DNA of 64,000 nt from Rhytidiadelphus loreus (GCA_947034895.1 OX344764.1:21514001-21578000); one strand, 5' to 3'. Counted from the first letter of the stretch, positions 1 through 15,000 are shown. A program made the numbers and translations. Notes: generated by a model from the letters alone, not told the origin.

Positions 1-831
1 AGTCGTCAACTACACCGTTTAGATTTTTATGCGACATCAACTAAGACGTCCAAATGTTTTCTAAAATGTCAACTTAGACATCTAGGTGTTTTGCCAGACA
101 TCAATTGAAACAACATCATGTTCATGATCTTGAAGCTCATCTTCAAAACTCTACTTTTCATACAAATCCTATATTTTACATATGTCATATGGTTAGTCAT
201 ACCTCCTACCACCACACTAATATAAAAAGCTTGACTTCTCACTTCTATATATTCACAATAAGTGGCTTTTCAAGCCATGTGAAAAAATTACCAAATATGG
301 TGTATGGTGTATAATGTATGGCATATTGTGTATGAATATGACATTGTCTCAATTGATGTCTCAAAAAACATCTAAACGTCGCAGTTGACGTCTCAGAAAA
401 ACATCTGAACATTTTAGTGGACATCTAACTTGACATTGCAAAAACATTTGGACTTCTAACCTTACGTCTCAAAAAACTTCTAAAAAAACTTGTAGCTATT
501 TCAATGGATGTTTGAAAATACAAAATAATTTTTTTTGATGTTGTAAAGGTGTGTTGACGTAGCATGCCACGTCACACAAACTAGATGGATGAAAAATATC
601 TATACATAGCATTGCCCACCCCATTGGTGCTGATGTGGCGGACTCTAATGATGCTGGACGTCGTCTAAAAGCTTCTTAAAATTGGATCACGTTTTTAGCG
701 ATTTTGCATGTTTTTAGGCATGTCCATTATAATGCATTTTTTTGGACATCCATGTAGATGCGGTTGATGTCCAAAAAAACATACCAAGCACGTTTTGACC
801 TTTTTACAAAAAATGTGGGTTTCTTCTAGTG
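1..831. mobile_element. CACTA-like transposon, one terminus only
   Basis: The segment ends at 831 with TTCTTCTAGTG, which reads CACTAGAAGAAA on the other strand. That closely matches the plant CACTA/EnSpm terminus (CACTACAAGAAA type). The 800 bp inside it carry degenerate direct and inverted copies of a GACGTC/GACATC-containing motif about 30-38 bp long (1-110, 340-540, 640-790), like the subterminal repeat arrays of CACTA elements. No transposase is visible, and the other end and the target duplication lie outside the window. The superfamily is inferred from the terminus and repeats only. Confidence 0.6.
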
Positions 832-869
832 TTACCCCGTTATACCAGTTGTCTTGTGGTTTTGTTTAA

Positions 870-1783
870 CCCCTAAGGACCAAACTTTGTTTTTTGGCAA
901 CATAGCAATTTTAGGCAGGTCACTACAGACGGAATTTTTATTTTTTTTCTTTGAAAATTTCACACAATGTGTGCCCAAGGAGTAGATTCATAAATTTTGA
1001 CTACATGGTTAAAAAATTGTTGCATGATATGTAATTTTCAGCAGTTGGTGAGCAACCTAGGTAGCCAAAAAATTACTTTCAAAATCACTTTCAAAAAAAA
1101 TAAAAATTTGAAATTGTTTTTTATATTTATGTATATGTGGAAAGCTTTGAATCATTCCATTTTGATTTACAAGATGAAAGTTATGAGGTGTTCTAGTTTG
1201 CAGGTAGTTATGGATTCCCTACTCAAAAAAAAACTTTTGAGTCCTTTAGTTTATTCAATCTTTTACATTTTTTGATAAAAATAAAACAATATGATGTAGA
1301 TTGTTTATTACTACATTACCACTATTGGGATTGGAATTTTTCAATTTTATAATTAAATTCTTAACAATTTAGTGTTTTGAATCACTTTGTCCTTCTTTCT
1401 ATTTACAATTTCTTTCCTATATGTTGTTCAAATCCAAATGATCTAAATTTTTTCAAGAATGTAGCCAACTTGACTTGAGGAAGGAATCCAAAGAGTAACA
1501 ACTATTTTGGACAATTTTTTCATACAAATGTGACCTTGTGAAGTGCAGCTGCCCATATTTTTATGGGGCCAAAAAGTGATTTTTGTCACTTCAAACATTG
1601 ATATCTTGCAATCTACATAGTGGAAAATTCTGAAATTTTTTCCACATCTTTTCAAAATGTTTTGCTACAAGATCCTATGGTTACATTTGTCCAAAAATGT
1701 TTTTCATCTAAAATTTGGTGCTCATATAGAAATGGCAGTTTTGGAGCATTTTTGGTTAAAATATAGTCTATTACCTTTAGGGG
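870..1783 (+). mobile_element. PiggyBac-type MITE, copy A
   Basis: This 914-bp non-coding element starts TTAA|CCCCTAAGG and ends CCTTTAGGGG|TTAG. TTAA target sites with CCC...GGG ends are the hallmark of PiggyBac elements; the right TTAA has decayed by one base. The interior is clearly related to copies at 4850-5805 and 36788-37735, for example around the GAAGTGCAGCTGCCCAT block near 1540. No ORF resembles a transposase, so it is non-autonomous. The short ORFs within it are not conserved between copies. Confidence 0.65.
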
Positions 1784-1789
1784 TTAGTA

Positions 1790-2769
1790 CTAGATAAAAT
1801 TTACATTACAAGTAAAGAAACAATCCATCCAAAAATTGTTTGCAAGTGTTTCAATCACCTCATTTTTTTCAAAATAGATATATTACAGATAGTCAAATCA
1901 AATAATATGTAAAGTTCCATTATTGTCCCTTGGATTCTAATGTCTCTTATTAATTCCCAAGAAAGTAATTTCTAGAGTGTGTTCCCTCATACGACTCATA
2001 GAAAGCTGTACAAGGAGTCTAGTAGATTTAAAATTTGGTAAAAGAAAATAATCAATTTTGCTTGATTTACATAGAAAATATAGTTATTTAGTTTTCTCAT
2101 TAAACATTTATTTATGTAATATAATTTCCAAGTTTATTTTGTGTCAAAGAGATACAAAGAATGTACCTTCCCAACAAGGGGAGGACTATTGTCTGGTTAT
2201 ATAGGTTCACAAAATAGACAATGTATTATTCAAAGGGAGCATGTTTTATGAGAGACTTATCAATAAATTCAAGGATTGGGGTTGGCTGAGGAGCCGTATT
2301 AGACAATGTTGTTCAGCATATGATTTCCTTTTCAAAGTTAGAAGAGGGACCTGGCCCTACCATATTGATGAACAATGTGATGTATTGTACAACCTTTTCT
2401 TAATTAGAGTGCTTTTGTATTTACATTAAATTTGATGAATTTTGTTTCCTTAGTTTTTCTATTGCCTTTCTTTCCATTTGATTCTATTAAAATTTGATAA
2501 TATTTGTGAGAACCTATTGAGTTTAATAGATTTTCACAAGTTCTAGCAAAAATCAATCTAGATGGAAACAATAAATTTAACATAAATTTTTTTTATAGGT
2601 CTTTGTTAAAATCTATCAAACATAATAGGTTTTAAGAAGTATTATCAAATTTTAATAGAATCAAGCAAAAAACAAGGGAAAAAAAAAATAATCCAAGGAA
2701 ATAGAATTCCACCAAATCTAACGTTAATAGGAGTGGTGGTTTTGTATTAGCCAGTGTCTTTAACATAAA
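1790..2769. other. AT-rich spacer 3' of the SPAG17-like gene
   Basis: I see no gene here. A 62-codon ORF at 2241-2429 has no recognisable motif. The stretch 2530-2700 contains an imperfect inverted repeat of sequence like AATCTATTAAAATTTGATAA, possibly a small decayed foldback element. The 3' UTR and poly(A) site of the SPAG17-like gene should lie just below 2770. Confidence 0.4.
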
Positions 2770-3090
2770 CTAACAATTTACTTTTTTGGCTTCATCTTGT
2801 AGCTTTTTTTGTCGTGCTTTTTCTATGATGGCATCGAGCCATTCTTGAGTAATATGGAAATGCCAACATTTGGTACATTCATATAGACCCCAATTCTTTG
2901 ACCACCAATGTAAGTGATGTGTGAGGCATTTTCTACACAATATCAAAGTGCCCCATGGATCAATGGGCTCATCACATGGATTTCGTACTGTCTCCTCGAT
3001 CTTGTCATCAGGGTCTGGGGGAGCTACTCCACTAATCACAAATGCTTTTATGGTAATGGAATAGACATCAAACTCGGTCACTATTTCAGC
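2770..3090 (-). other. Last SPAG17 exon with zinc-ribbon-like tail
   Basis: The exon encodes about 106 residues. The first 20 (VTEFDVYSITIKAFVISG) finish the PapD-like domain and align with the end of animal SPAG17 by recollection. The remaining ~85 are an extension with four cysteines as C-x2-C-x16-C-x2-C (about aa 2500, 2503, 2520, 2523), many Trp and His between them, and a charged helical tail (EKARQKKLQDEAKK). This looks like a zinc ribbon. I do not recall it in animal SPAG17. The acceptor at 3091-3092 joins exon 31 in phase 0. Confidence 0.7.
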
Positions 3091-6000
3091 CTACAATATC
3101 GTAGGTTTAATATTAATTTAATGTAGGATCAAGATTATTGTATAAATTTCATTAATGACAAGAATAAACATTCTAAATTAGGATTCATGTGGATAACCTT
3201 GCTTTGGTGTACACCCAATTTTGATGCTCGAAAATAAACTCGAAGCATTGTATACATTCCAGGTGCAATCTACTTAGTACAATAGAAATAAAATAATTTA
3301 AGAAAATTATACAAATTTAAGCTATCAATCAAAGTTTAATTTGTGTCAATACAATTTAAGCTATAGTTGACATCAATCAAAGATTCAAAGATTCATTTCA
3401 TATTCATTGCAAAAATATGATAATTTTTAATTCTATGATTTTTTGAGAACTTTCATCAGTATATGTTTACATTGAAAAAAACATTTCAAACTATGATTTG
3501 TTTAAATTTGGATTGAAATTCATACAACTACATTTTTTTAAATGCAAATTTAATACTAAACCATGATTTCAAATGTTTTTTTAGCATGGATTTGCATTTG
3601 GGTTCGTCATTCACACCCTATTTATTTATAACTAATATAAGATTAAAAATATAAAAAAGAATGAAAATGCAAATAAGGGCCAAACTAGAAGTAATTACCG
3701 AGCCATGAAAGTAGTGAAATTTGATAGATAAATTGTCTTCATTGTGGATAAATATTCTGCCACTTCGAGGTCCATGATAATTTTGGACAACCACGATCTA
3801 TTTATGCAATAAAATTCATAAAAAAAAACTAGGATCAATTTTGAACACTTATTTTGTTCACTTTAAAATCAATATACAAAACTACAGTAAAACATTATAA
3901 ATAAATAAAGTGTTATATTTAAAAAATGTTAGATTAATCAATGTTATCTACTAAATATATTTTGAGCTTAATTATTGAATTGTAACCTGCCTTCATTCTC
4001 ATAGTGCCTAATTGAACAATATGAAAGTCAATGATTGGAGGAAATATCCGAAATTGTCGATTTACCCATTCACATGGCAAATGATCATGAACAAGTTTCA
4101 TTCGCTCATATGATTGCACTTGCATTGGTCTTTCATTAGGCAATTCTCTAATAATATAAAACTCGTTACTTTTCCATGGAGCATTCCGAAATCTATTTAA
4201 CATTCAAATTCAATTTTTTAGATAAATGGGCAAGAATGATTGAAATTTATATTTTTCTCGTATCTCATAGGAAATATAGATACATGCATAATTGTATTTA
4301 TGTATATATTTATCTTTCTATATGTGTTGTCATAAAATATGAATGATGTGTTGAGAGTTCATATATTTAAATTTCCATTGCTACAACATGTTTCACACAA
4401 CTAATTTAGGATTCTTACGCTTTTTTAAAAAGCTTTGCTCTCATATATATTTCATAATCATAGTCAAATTCATCAGGAATATCCCAATTTGGACCAAATA
4501 TCTTTGACTTCTTAGCTTTTTCAACCTGTTAATGATTAGAATTATTACCAAGTACAAATATTTAAGAAAAATTGTTTATATGCTTTGGCACTATAATTCT
4601 TAAAATATTAAACTAATAAATAATCTTAATTTAAAAATACATATAACTTCAAAATCCTATTGTTTATTGTTATATATAACTGATATTATTATTTGAAATT
4701 AATTTTCTTTGGATTCAATTAATTACATATTCATCTTAATAAACAAATAGAGCACTAATAATTATATAAATAGTTTCATGAAAATCTTGAAAATTTTCCA
4801 AATTAAAATCTTATTATCAAATATCTCTAAGAATTATGATTTATATTAACCCCTAAAGGATCAAACTGTGTTTTTTGACAACATAGCAATTTTGGACAAC
4901 TCACTACAAATGGAATTTTTATTTTTTCTCTTTGAAATTTCCACACAACAAGTGCCCAAAGAGTAACTTTAAGGCCTAACAATTTTCATAACTTTTGATT
5001 ACATGGTTCAAAAGTTATTGCATGATATGTAATTTTGAGTTTTCAACTGGCAACCTGAGCAGAAAAGAAAACTTCTTTGAAAATCACTTTTTAATAAAAA
5101 ATGAAAATTTGAAATTGATTCTCTAGATTTATATATACATGGTAAGCTTTGAATCATTCCATTTTGATTAATGAGATGAAAGTTATGAGGAGGTTTAGTT
5201 TGAGTTAGTTTGTGGGTAGTTATGGATTCTCTACTCTAAAATAAACTTTGAAGTCCTTTACTTAACTCAATTTTAAATATTTTTGAAAAAAATAAAATAA
5301 AATAAGGTGTACATTATTTTTTGGAGCAGTACAACCATTGGGATTGGCATTTTTCAATTCCATAAATAAATTGTTAACAATTTAGTATTTTTAAACATTC
5401 TCTAAACATTTAGTACTTCTTTCTACTTACAATTTTTTTCCTATATGTAGTACAATTTCAAATGATTTGAAAATTTTCAAGCATGTAGCCAACTTGCCTT
5501 GAAGAAGAAATCCAAAGAGTAACAACCATTTTGGACATTTTTTCATACAAATGACCTTGTGAAGTGCAGCTACCTATATTTTCGTAGGGCCCAAAAAAAT
5601 ATTTTTGTGACTTCAAACGTTAATATGTTGCAATCTACACAGTGGAAAATTTTGGAATTTTTTTCACATCTTCTCAAACTAGTTTACTACAAGATCCTAT
5701 GGTTTTATGTTTCTAGAAAAAAAAAATTCTAAAATTTGGTACTTATCCTAGAAATGACAGTTTTGGAGCAGTTTTGGTGAAAACATAATCTCTAACATTT
5801 AGGGGTTAATATTTCAAAACAATTCCAAATAAAAGTTTTATAATCCTACCGCAACTAAGTTGATTTAATTTGTGATATGTTGCATGAAAGACAAATTATC
5901 AATCACTTTTATATTGACTTTGAAATGTAAGGAAATTCCAACACTAAGATCAACCTATTTATGCATTCTGCAGTTTTGTAATATTTTTTAAGAATAAAAT

Positions 6001-9000
6001 AACAAATTTATTTATTTATTTTCCCTCTAACATGTATAATCTATTACTGCCAATTAAATTCAAAAATCTCAACAATGTGTTGTATTACCACAAATGTGAT
6101 TTGAGCTAACAATTCTTTTAGCAATTTTTAACTATTAATTTTGTACCCAAATTCAAATGCAATCAATGCATATATTTAATGATGGACAAATTTATAGATA
6201 TTTTTGTATGATGTGATGATGCAAATTTTTAGTCTAAATACTCTAAAATTCTAATTACAAAAGTATATTTTAGTTCAAAAATTGACTTCGTTAACCTCAA
6301 AAAAAAAATCTAAAGAAATAAGTAGATCTTGAAATTCACATACTACCATAAGCCCATTTGCAAAAAAATCATATTTTTTTATTAATATTCAAATTTTATC
6401 CAATCCCAATAATTTTTTTAAATAATTTGGTTTCAAATTTATTAATATGTATTGTTCAGTATCAAAGTTAATTTAACATGTTCAATAAAGCATTGCATAC
6501 AACTTTCATTTAAGTGACTTCATTAAGTTATTTATTCTATTCTAGTAAACTTTATAGCTTATTCATTCTTTATAAAATTAAAGAATGGGCAATTTTGTTA
6601 AAGTGGCGGTATTCCATTGGCATTTGTACATGAAGGGATAGAGAGTGAGGTGTACTGAGGCACCTATCCATCTCATATCAAGTATCCATTGTGTCCCATG
6701 CATGCCCAAATCATTACTTGTTTACGTATGGCATCGCCCCCACCATTGTCTTCCACAAAATCTCATGCCCCAGTTGGTCCCTTGAACCGCCATTTTAATG
6801 GAATACCACCATTTTAACGAAATTGCCCATAAGAACACATTTTAATCTTAGTAATTAAATAATTAAGCTCATACAATATACAAGACATTTGGTATTTGAT
6901 TTTTAAGATTTTTTCCTTATGAAAACTAATGAATTTTATTGATTGGAGAATCATTCTTATTTTTCAATGACTTTAATATGAATATTGCATTGTTTGGTTT
7001 TATAAATTTAGCACTTAAAGATTGCTCTACATGCAACATACTGAATTTTTCACTTTTAGTGAATTACTTATCTATCTATCCTTGAGAGACTAACATAGTA
7101 ATATAGATCAGATTTTGAATTGATTACCAATTTAGTAATATTGGTGAATATAAATGCATCAAAACAACAATCTTCCATTTTGGATTTGAGTTTTACCATC
7201 CTTTGCGCATGCCATGCATCACGAGCAAGTTTATTCCTCTCATGTAATGGAATTTTTGGAGGATCTATTGGTGAATTAAGGGGAACAATTTTCAACTTCT
7301 GCACAATACTTGTAATATATGAACTTGTTAAATCATCAATTAAAATAAAAGCATAAGATGTTAGCATTCTAAATTTTTTATTATTGAGTATAAAAACATT
7401 TAGTTAATTTATTATGCCTCTTTGAAATTTATCTAAATGTGAATTTTTGGTTAAAATTAGATATATATTTTTTATTAGTGAAATACTAATTTTTGTGATC
7501 TATTATTTAAGAATTGAAAATATATTTATAAAAAATTGGTCAGGATCACTATATACAAGATATTATTGTTCAAATATTCAATCTATTAAATACATATAAA
7601 TTCTTTTAAAATTTTTAAAGTTAAAAATTAAAAATATTATTAAATATATAGTTTTGCTTTGAAGTAATTTCTTTATTAATGTTTTATAATACAAATATTA
7701 ATATTATTGTTGAATAATAATAATAATAATTTTATTTAAATATATGTAGAAAAAAATCATAATTGTTTTGCATTGTTAACTATAAAAACAAATTATTTTA
7801 AAATTTATTATGAAACTTATTCTAATTGAAGGTAATATTGAAATTAATGAATCACTTTACAAAATAAATATATACCGGAGACTTTTGTGACGCTTGTGGT
7901 AGAGGAGGGAGAGGTGGTGGTGATGGTGGTATTGGTGGTATTGGTGTTGGTTCAAGTGGAGGTAGAGTAGGACAAAATTCATAAACATGCTACAAAATAA
8001 TTGTATACTTATTTTATAAAAATGACTAATTGTTTAAAAATATATATTTATGATAAAAATTAAATTCATACTAACATCATGTATACTTAAGTACAAAAAT
8101 CTAAGATAGAAAATATAAAAGTCTATTAATGCTTAGTATTAGTTATATTGCATACGAAAAAGTATTTTTGTGATTGAACGTGGAATTTACCAATGGACGT
8201 AATTTTGTTTTTTTTTCCTACAAAATATAAAGTAATTGTTTAATAAATAATATTTATTATTTAAGATTTAAACAATAAGACTTCTTTAAGATTGAACAAT
8301 TTATGTATTATATTTTTTTTAGATGTTTTAATTAAAAATATGATGCATTTTTTAATAATAATACTTTAAAATATACATAAATTATTTCAATGAATTATTT
8401 GATTGATGCTAATTGAAATTTAATAAATTAGAACCAAATAATTTGATACTAATAACTTAAATCAATCCCTATAGTTCAAGGGCCATTTTGAAGGGTCAAA
8501 AATCATTCAAAATTGCAATTTTCAATGCAAACATCAAAAAATTTGAGCATTTTTCTTTCATATCCAACTACATGATTTCACACTAGATTAATATAGAAAT
8601 TTTTACATGAAATTTCAGAAACTTTGACCATATCCATCACAGGATATAAGCATTTAAAGTGAAGAAAATGAATTTTTTGTTCCTTGCCTAATTAGGTTAG
8701 TCTTTGAATCCTCTTAACTTGAAAAAATTTGTACTGCAAATAGTAAAAGTTTTGTCTTTTAAATTGAAAAATTGAATTGGGAGTTTCAAAAAAAAATTCA
8801 AAAAACTTCTATAATTTTCAATCTTAAAAAAATTGTTAAGTCAAAATAGGTATCAAATTGGGTATCAAATAGAAGGAAAAACTAAATTGTTGATAGCTCT
8901 AAGATGGAATTGAAATACAAAAATTCCAACGATGAGATTGTTCAAAAAAGCAATTTAAACTATGTACAACTATTTCTTTGAAAAATTGTTAAAATCGAGT

Positions 9001-12000
9001 TCATAAAAAAATTCAATACATTATTTTCTTAAGAATTTGCTAAGATTGTCCACAAAATAAAAAGCTTTATAAATTTCTAATTACTTATCTAAATAGAATG
9101 AACAGACTCTTTTTACATTGACAAAAATATAATCTATAAGAAATAATTTTTTTGTAAATCAAGTTTCTTTTTGTGCCCATCCTAGTCTATTTTGTAGCTT
9201 ATTGTAGTAATTAAAATTTTACTTCCATGCACCAATTGAATTAAAAATTATATTCCTATAAAGCTAATTTGTTTTACTCTCTTAAAATAGGTTTTCAAAA
9301 AATCTTGCCAAAAACTGAGATCATAGGTACCTACTCAAATCTTCAAGAATCTCCAAAGGGGACTATTGGACTTTAAGAGTTAAGATTAATTGTCATAGAT
9401 ATTTAATTCTATTGGTTGCAATTGCAAAAACAAACTTGTTATTTTATTGAACTTGAAAATCAACTCTTAATTAAATAATTGAAATTATAATAAAATATAG
9501 TCTACTAACTATAAGAAAAACTATTTAAATACCAGCTTTGGTGGATAATCAAAGATGCATTGCTCATCTTCCTCTGAACTTGATTGTTCTGTTGTAAAAT
9601 CACGAAATGGATTCTTTGGTATAAGCTGTAAAAATGTAAGGATGATAAAATGAGTATTAAAAAAGAATATCATTTTAGAACTCAATAATTAAGCAAATAT
9701 GAAAGTTACAAATACTCTAAACAAGTAAGAAGTTACAAAAGAAATGAAACAAAATAGAAAATGTTGTAGTATATTACGACTTCTGAAAACACTTGTTTGC
9801 AGAACTTCTCTCCTTCTTTTCTTTTCTTTTCATCTTCTTCAGCTTTGAGTACTTCTTTAGACATTTCCTAAGAAAATAATTAAAATATAGATGAATTTGG
9901 ACTATTTTACAAATTCATGACTATGATTTTTTCAAGTAATTTTTTATATTAATTAAAAAAATGAATTAGACTACTAAAATGAATGAAACATTATATTAAA
10001 AAGCTTACAAATTTAGTTGTTATTATCAGCATGGATTTTAATTAATTTTTGTTAATTAAAATAATAGTAATGTTTGATGTATAATGTTTCTTCATGACTT
10101 TTCTTCAATTGTTCATATAGGCATAAATGTATATTTGCACTAAATTAATAAATAATCAAGTCAAGTTATTAAATTACTTAAAACCTTAAAAATAATTATT
10201 AAAATATACCTCCACTTTTCCTATCATTCCAGAAAACATGTTTGCTAATTCTTTTTCTTCAGATTTTGTTAAGTTTTGAAAATATTCATTACTATGTATT
10301 GAACTTTTGGGAGAAGGGGACATTGTCTCTATAGACCATTGTTTTGCTTCTTTTTCTTTTTGCTACAAATAAACATAATATAAAATTAAAATGTCAATGG
10401 AATATTAATAAAGGCATTGTTTTATAAAATTTAAAGGTTTTGGTAGTATTGTAAAATGACAAACATTTTATTTGATAATATGAATTTGAAGCAATTTTAA
10501 GAACTTACATACTCAAATGAAAATTAAGTACGTCTCACCTGACAAATGAAAAGATATCTCAATCCTTCTTCGGCATGAAAAAAAAGAAACCGAATATTAG
10601 GAAGTGGACGAAATGGTGGTTTTATTTGTAATAAATCTGTAGGCTTGTGCATGCATTGGAAAAGTCCATCTTTACTCTCAACAAAAACTTTCCAATCTTC
10701 ATCAATATCAGATTGTAATAACTTTTGCTGACGATTTAATTCAATAGCCTTTTGAGTTGATTTACGCAATTTTTTACGAATTATTCGCCTTGCATCTTCA
10801 ACTTGAATATTTTGTTGCTTTTGGATTTTTTGAACTTCTTTCTCTGACAATTTCTACAATAGTTTATATTTAATGCATAGATATTTTTATGTTAAATAAC
10901 TTATGATATACACTTGCCAAATAATTATTTTTATATGATTTCACATTGATGTAATTTAGATTCTTTTTAAGCATTCATAAGATGAAGATTCTAAATAAAC
11001 CTACCTTTTGCTTAAATTGTGCAATGAATTTTTCACTCTCAATTTCATAATCATATCTTGTATCTAATCCAGTATTACATTCTAGAATGTCTATATTTTT
11101 CAATAGCCAATCAGCATATGCTTTCAATATTTTATCTATGTTTTTACATGTCTCTTCAGAAATTGTTGGAGTCTCTAATATTTGACGATAAACAAAGGTT
11201 GAATTTTCTAATTCATGAGCATGTTTGGGCATTATTGGATTTATTATATGTGGTAAGTTGGGTAATATAAAATCAAGTTGAAGCCAATCACAATTTGTTT
11301 GATATTGCACTTTGTTGTTTCGTTGTTTGGTTTGAAATCGTCTTGCAAACTGTGAAATTCTTCGTGTAAGTAGCCATGGTGTAATTGGAAATGATGTTTG
11401 CATTTTTTCTTCATCTTTTAAAAGTTCATTCAAAGTCATTTTACCTTTGTCTTCATCGGTAACAAATGTATGAACAATACAATCTTCACCATTGACAAGT
11501 CTATTGTCATCATTTTTGGTACAATATTTATTATAAGATTTTGCTATTTCATACATTTCATACATTTCATCAGCTAAAATTTCATAACCATATCCTCCAT
11601 CTTGAATAACAAACAAGCGGGGAAATGGACCTAATGTGATTAACTCTAGAGGTTCAATAGGCAATTGTGTTGGTGTTGGAGTGCGAGTGGGCTTCCAAGT
11701 CCCTGGTGGTTCTAAGTCAAATCCATCGAATGGATCAAATGTCTTCTTTTGTTGTTCTTCTTTAGTCATTAGTTTGAGCTTATGAGACTCTTTTTTTTCA
11801 AGAGTACTCAAGTTTAGTTCTAGAGGTCCTTCTAAATCAAATCCTTTGGTAACAATCTTTAGAGATTCTTTAGAATCTGATACAAAAAAATTTATGCTAA
11901 AAATCTAATTTTTAGTGCATCTTTTTTCTATATTTTTCTATTATTAGAATCAAATATTAGATATCTTATAATTTCCAAATACTAAAATGCTTGTAAAGAA

Positions 12001-15000
12001 AACTAAGAAATTAATTTTCATACTTTTCATACTTTGTTGAAGTTCACCAACATTATTTTTAATATTTGAATTGTGTTTGTTTGAATCATTATCATTTGGA
12101 GACTTTTCAACTTCAACAATAGATGATTTTAAAAATGAATTTTGTAGTTTTTCAACTTCAATTGCTAATTGACTAGATAATTTGCCTTTAGTAATGAATT
12201 CAAAGTCACAACCTCTTCCAAAGACTTTAAATCCAGTGCCCATATTGTTTGTGAATATTAAGCTACCTTCAAGCTGAAAAATTTAAAGTTTTATTAAAAG
12301 TAAAAGTTTAATGATGATTATATTAAGATTAAAAAAAACAATTGTATTAATTCGATATGCAAATCTATATAAAATCAGTGTTTACCACATCAAAAATGTA
12401 GGCACTATAAGTATTCAAAGGTTGAATAATTGTGCTTTCATTATTTGAATCATCAATTTGTGTTAATTCTTCTTTGGTTGAATTTTGAAATTGTGTCAAA
12501 TCTTTCTTTTGAGTTAAATATTTAATTTGTGTAAAATCTTCTATTTGATTTGAACTTTTAATATGTATCAAATCTTTTTTTGGAGTTGAATTTTCAATTT
12601 CCATTGCATCATCATGTTTATTTGAAGTTGAAAAAGATTTGTATGTGACAATATTTCCAATAGAATGCAAAGTTGCTCCACCTGGCATTGTTAGAGTTAA
12701 TTGTGAATTCTCCTTTGACCATGTTGCAACATAATGACCATCTTCAGTTGTAAATTCAATACAAGTGCCACATCCAATCTGCAATTTTTAAATTTTTAAA
12801 TGCACATGTTCCTCATAAATGAGTGATTTATTTAATGCTTTATTCTACTTAATTCTATAAATTATTCAAATAATTGACTTGATCCTTGAATCCTTCACAA
12901 TAATTAATTAATCAATTATTATTAATATAGCTTCTTTGACCCCAAATATCTATTAAAAAAAAATGTTTTTTGCTTTCAAAATCTTGAATCATAAAATGGA
13001 AAATAAAAAAAATTGTATGTTGTTTCACCTTGCCATGCACTTTAGCAAAGCCATCTTTACGGACGTGCCAAAGAGTAGAGAAATGAGGTTTTGGGGATTC
13101 GTGTTCAACATGCATTGGTACTTCTTCTGGAGGAGGCGTACTACATCTTTCTTGACAATGTCTAGGTGGTTGAGGAGGCCACACCCAATTAGGAATGTCT
13201 CTTGGAGCTTCCCCACATCCTTCTGGTGCCCATGTTTGAGAGTGTTTCTTTTGTGCTTCTGCAAACTCATTGAGCTTTACACCTATTTTATTAGGAGATT
13301 TAGCTAATAGCCCCCGAAGTGGGATTTTTTTTTCATAACTTCCTTCAATTGTATTTTTTCTATTGCCAACACTTTTTACAATCTTTGACTTTGTATATAC
13401 ACTATTTTCTTCACCTATTTCATTGACTTCAAGTGAATTTTTAATGTTGCCTTTATTTTCAATAAAATTTGACGTTTTTACAATGTCATCCTTAGAAGAA
13501 TTTTGAGTCTTAAAAGTGTCTTCTCCTTCTACCATAGACATTTTATCTTTTGGGCATGAAGTTGACCAATCATAAATGTGCTTTGGAGGAATGACAACCT
13601 CCTCTGGTTGAGGTGGGAAATATTTGCAAACTTCACTATATACATGTGTGCCATCAGCATGTTGTACTAGTTGAGAATTTTGTTCCTCACATGTAACCAC
13701 TACCACCAAATCTTCTCTAGTCATAATCTCATTTCTAGTGTCTGGATCATATAAATGAACTACTTTTAGGTGAGGGAGTTGTGTAAGAATAGGCTTAGCT
13801 GTCTCGAATAGAATATCTGGAAGTTGCAAATATTGAACAAATTTTTTTATGTAATTATTCTTGTTTAATTTTCTTAATGACATCAAATCAAAAAATTCAA
13901 ATGCTTGTCATTCTTTAATTTTATAGAGACATTTGAAATCTTGAAATTTTAGAATATATTTTTTGGTCACAAAATTTGCACATTTAAATAAACGAATGTA
14001 GACATAGCTCTAAATTTCATATTAAATAATCCATGTACCTAAATCATTTGTCACTTTGAGAGGCAAAGCATTTTTTTCTTCAGATGTTATAGGATCTTGC
14101 TGCAAAACACAAGTTTTACTTTCAAAACTACTAAATTTTTTTTCATATAATTTTTTCATTTATTTATTTTGAAAATGTGATTGGTTTGAAACTTTATAAA
14201 ATCATTCATCTCAATTTGAAAATGTGTATAGTAGTAAGAGGACTATTGGAACAATTATCAATAAAATGAATTTAAAAGTACAATGCTAATTAAATTTACT
14301 ATCAAAATATTAATTTCAAATTTATGTTAATACAATCATTAATATCATGTTTCAAAGTATTGCATCAACTTAATATAAGTACGCATCCTTAACATGAAAG
14401 ACTTCATAATATATAAAAACTTACATGGACTACTAAAACTCCTTTATTATTGGTAGTTATCCAACATGCACCTCCTTCAAAGTCATTCCTCCAATTACTG
14501 ACATTTCCTTGGCGGCACAAGATCTACAAAATGATTTTAAAGTAAATACAATAATCAATGATTGAGTACTTTTAAAAAACTGTATTTATAAATTTTATAT
14601 TATGAATAAATACATCTACTAGATTTTAAACCTTAAATTAGATTATCGAAGCTTTGTAAAATGAAATAAATAGTATAAAGTTTTTAAATCACAAAGAGAT
14701 TTTGTTATGGAACATCAGAACATGGTTTTGAATTCAAAGGTGTCTTTTGACAAAATATGTTGATCCTAAGCTAGAACTCTAGCATCATTTTGAATTAATT
14801 TGAATACTTTAAATATAGTGCTTTATTTTTTTTGAAGAAAACAAAACATTAATGAAGTCTTAGACTATACCAACATAATTATATGAAAAGTTTATCCCAA
14901 AACAATTTTAGAACAAGTAATATGTATCATCTTTGATTGGTTAGAATTTCTAAAGAAGTGATGTAAATACTAAGAAACTATTCTTGATTTTGTTTACCTT

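Noticed and set aside
8461..9400. Possible further TTAA-flanked element in a SPAG17 intron
   Set aside because: The ends (TTAAATCAATCCC / AAGAGTTAAG) resemble each other only weakly and there is no homology to copies A-C that I can see.
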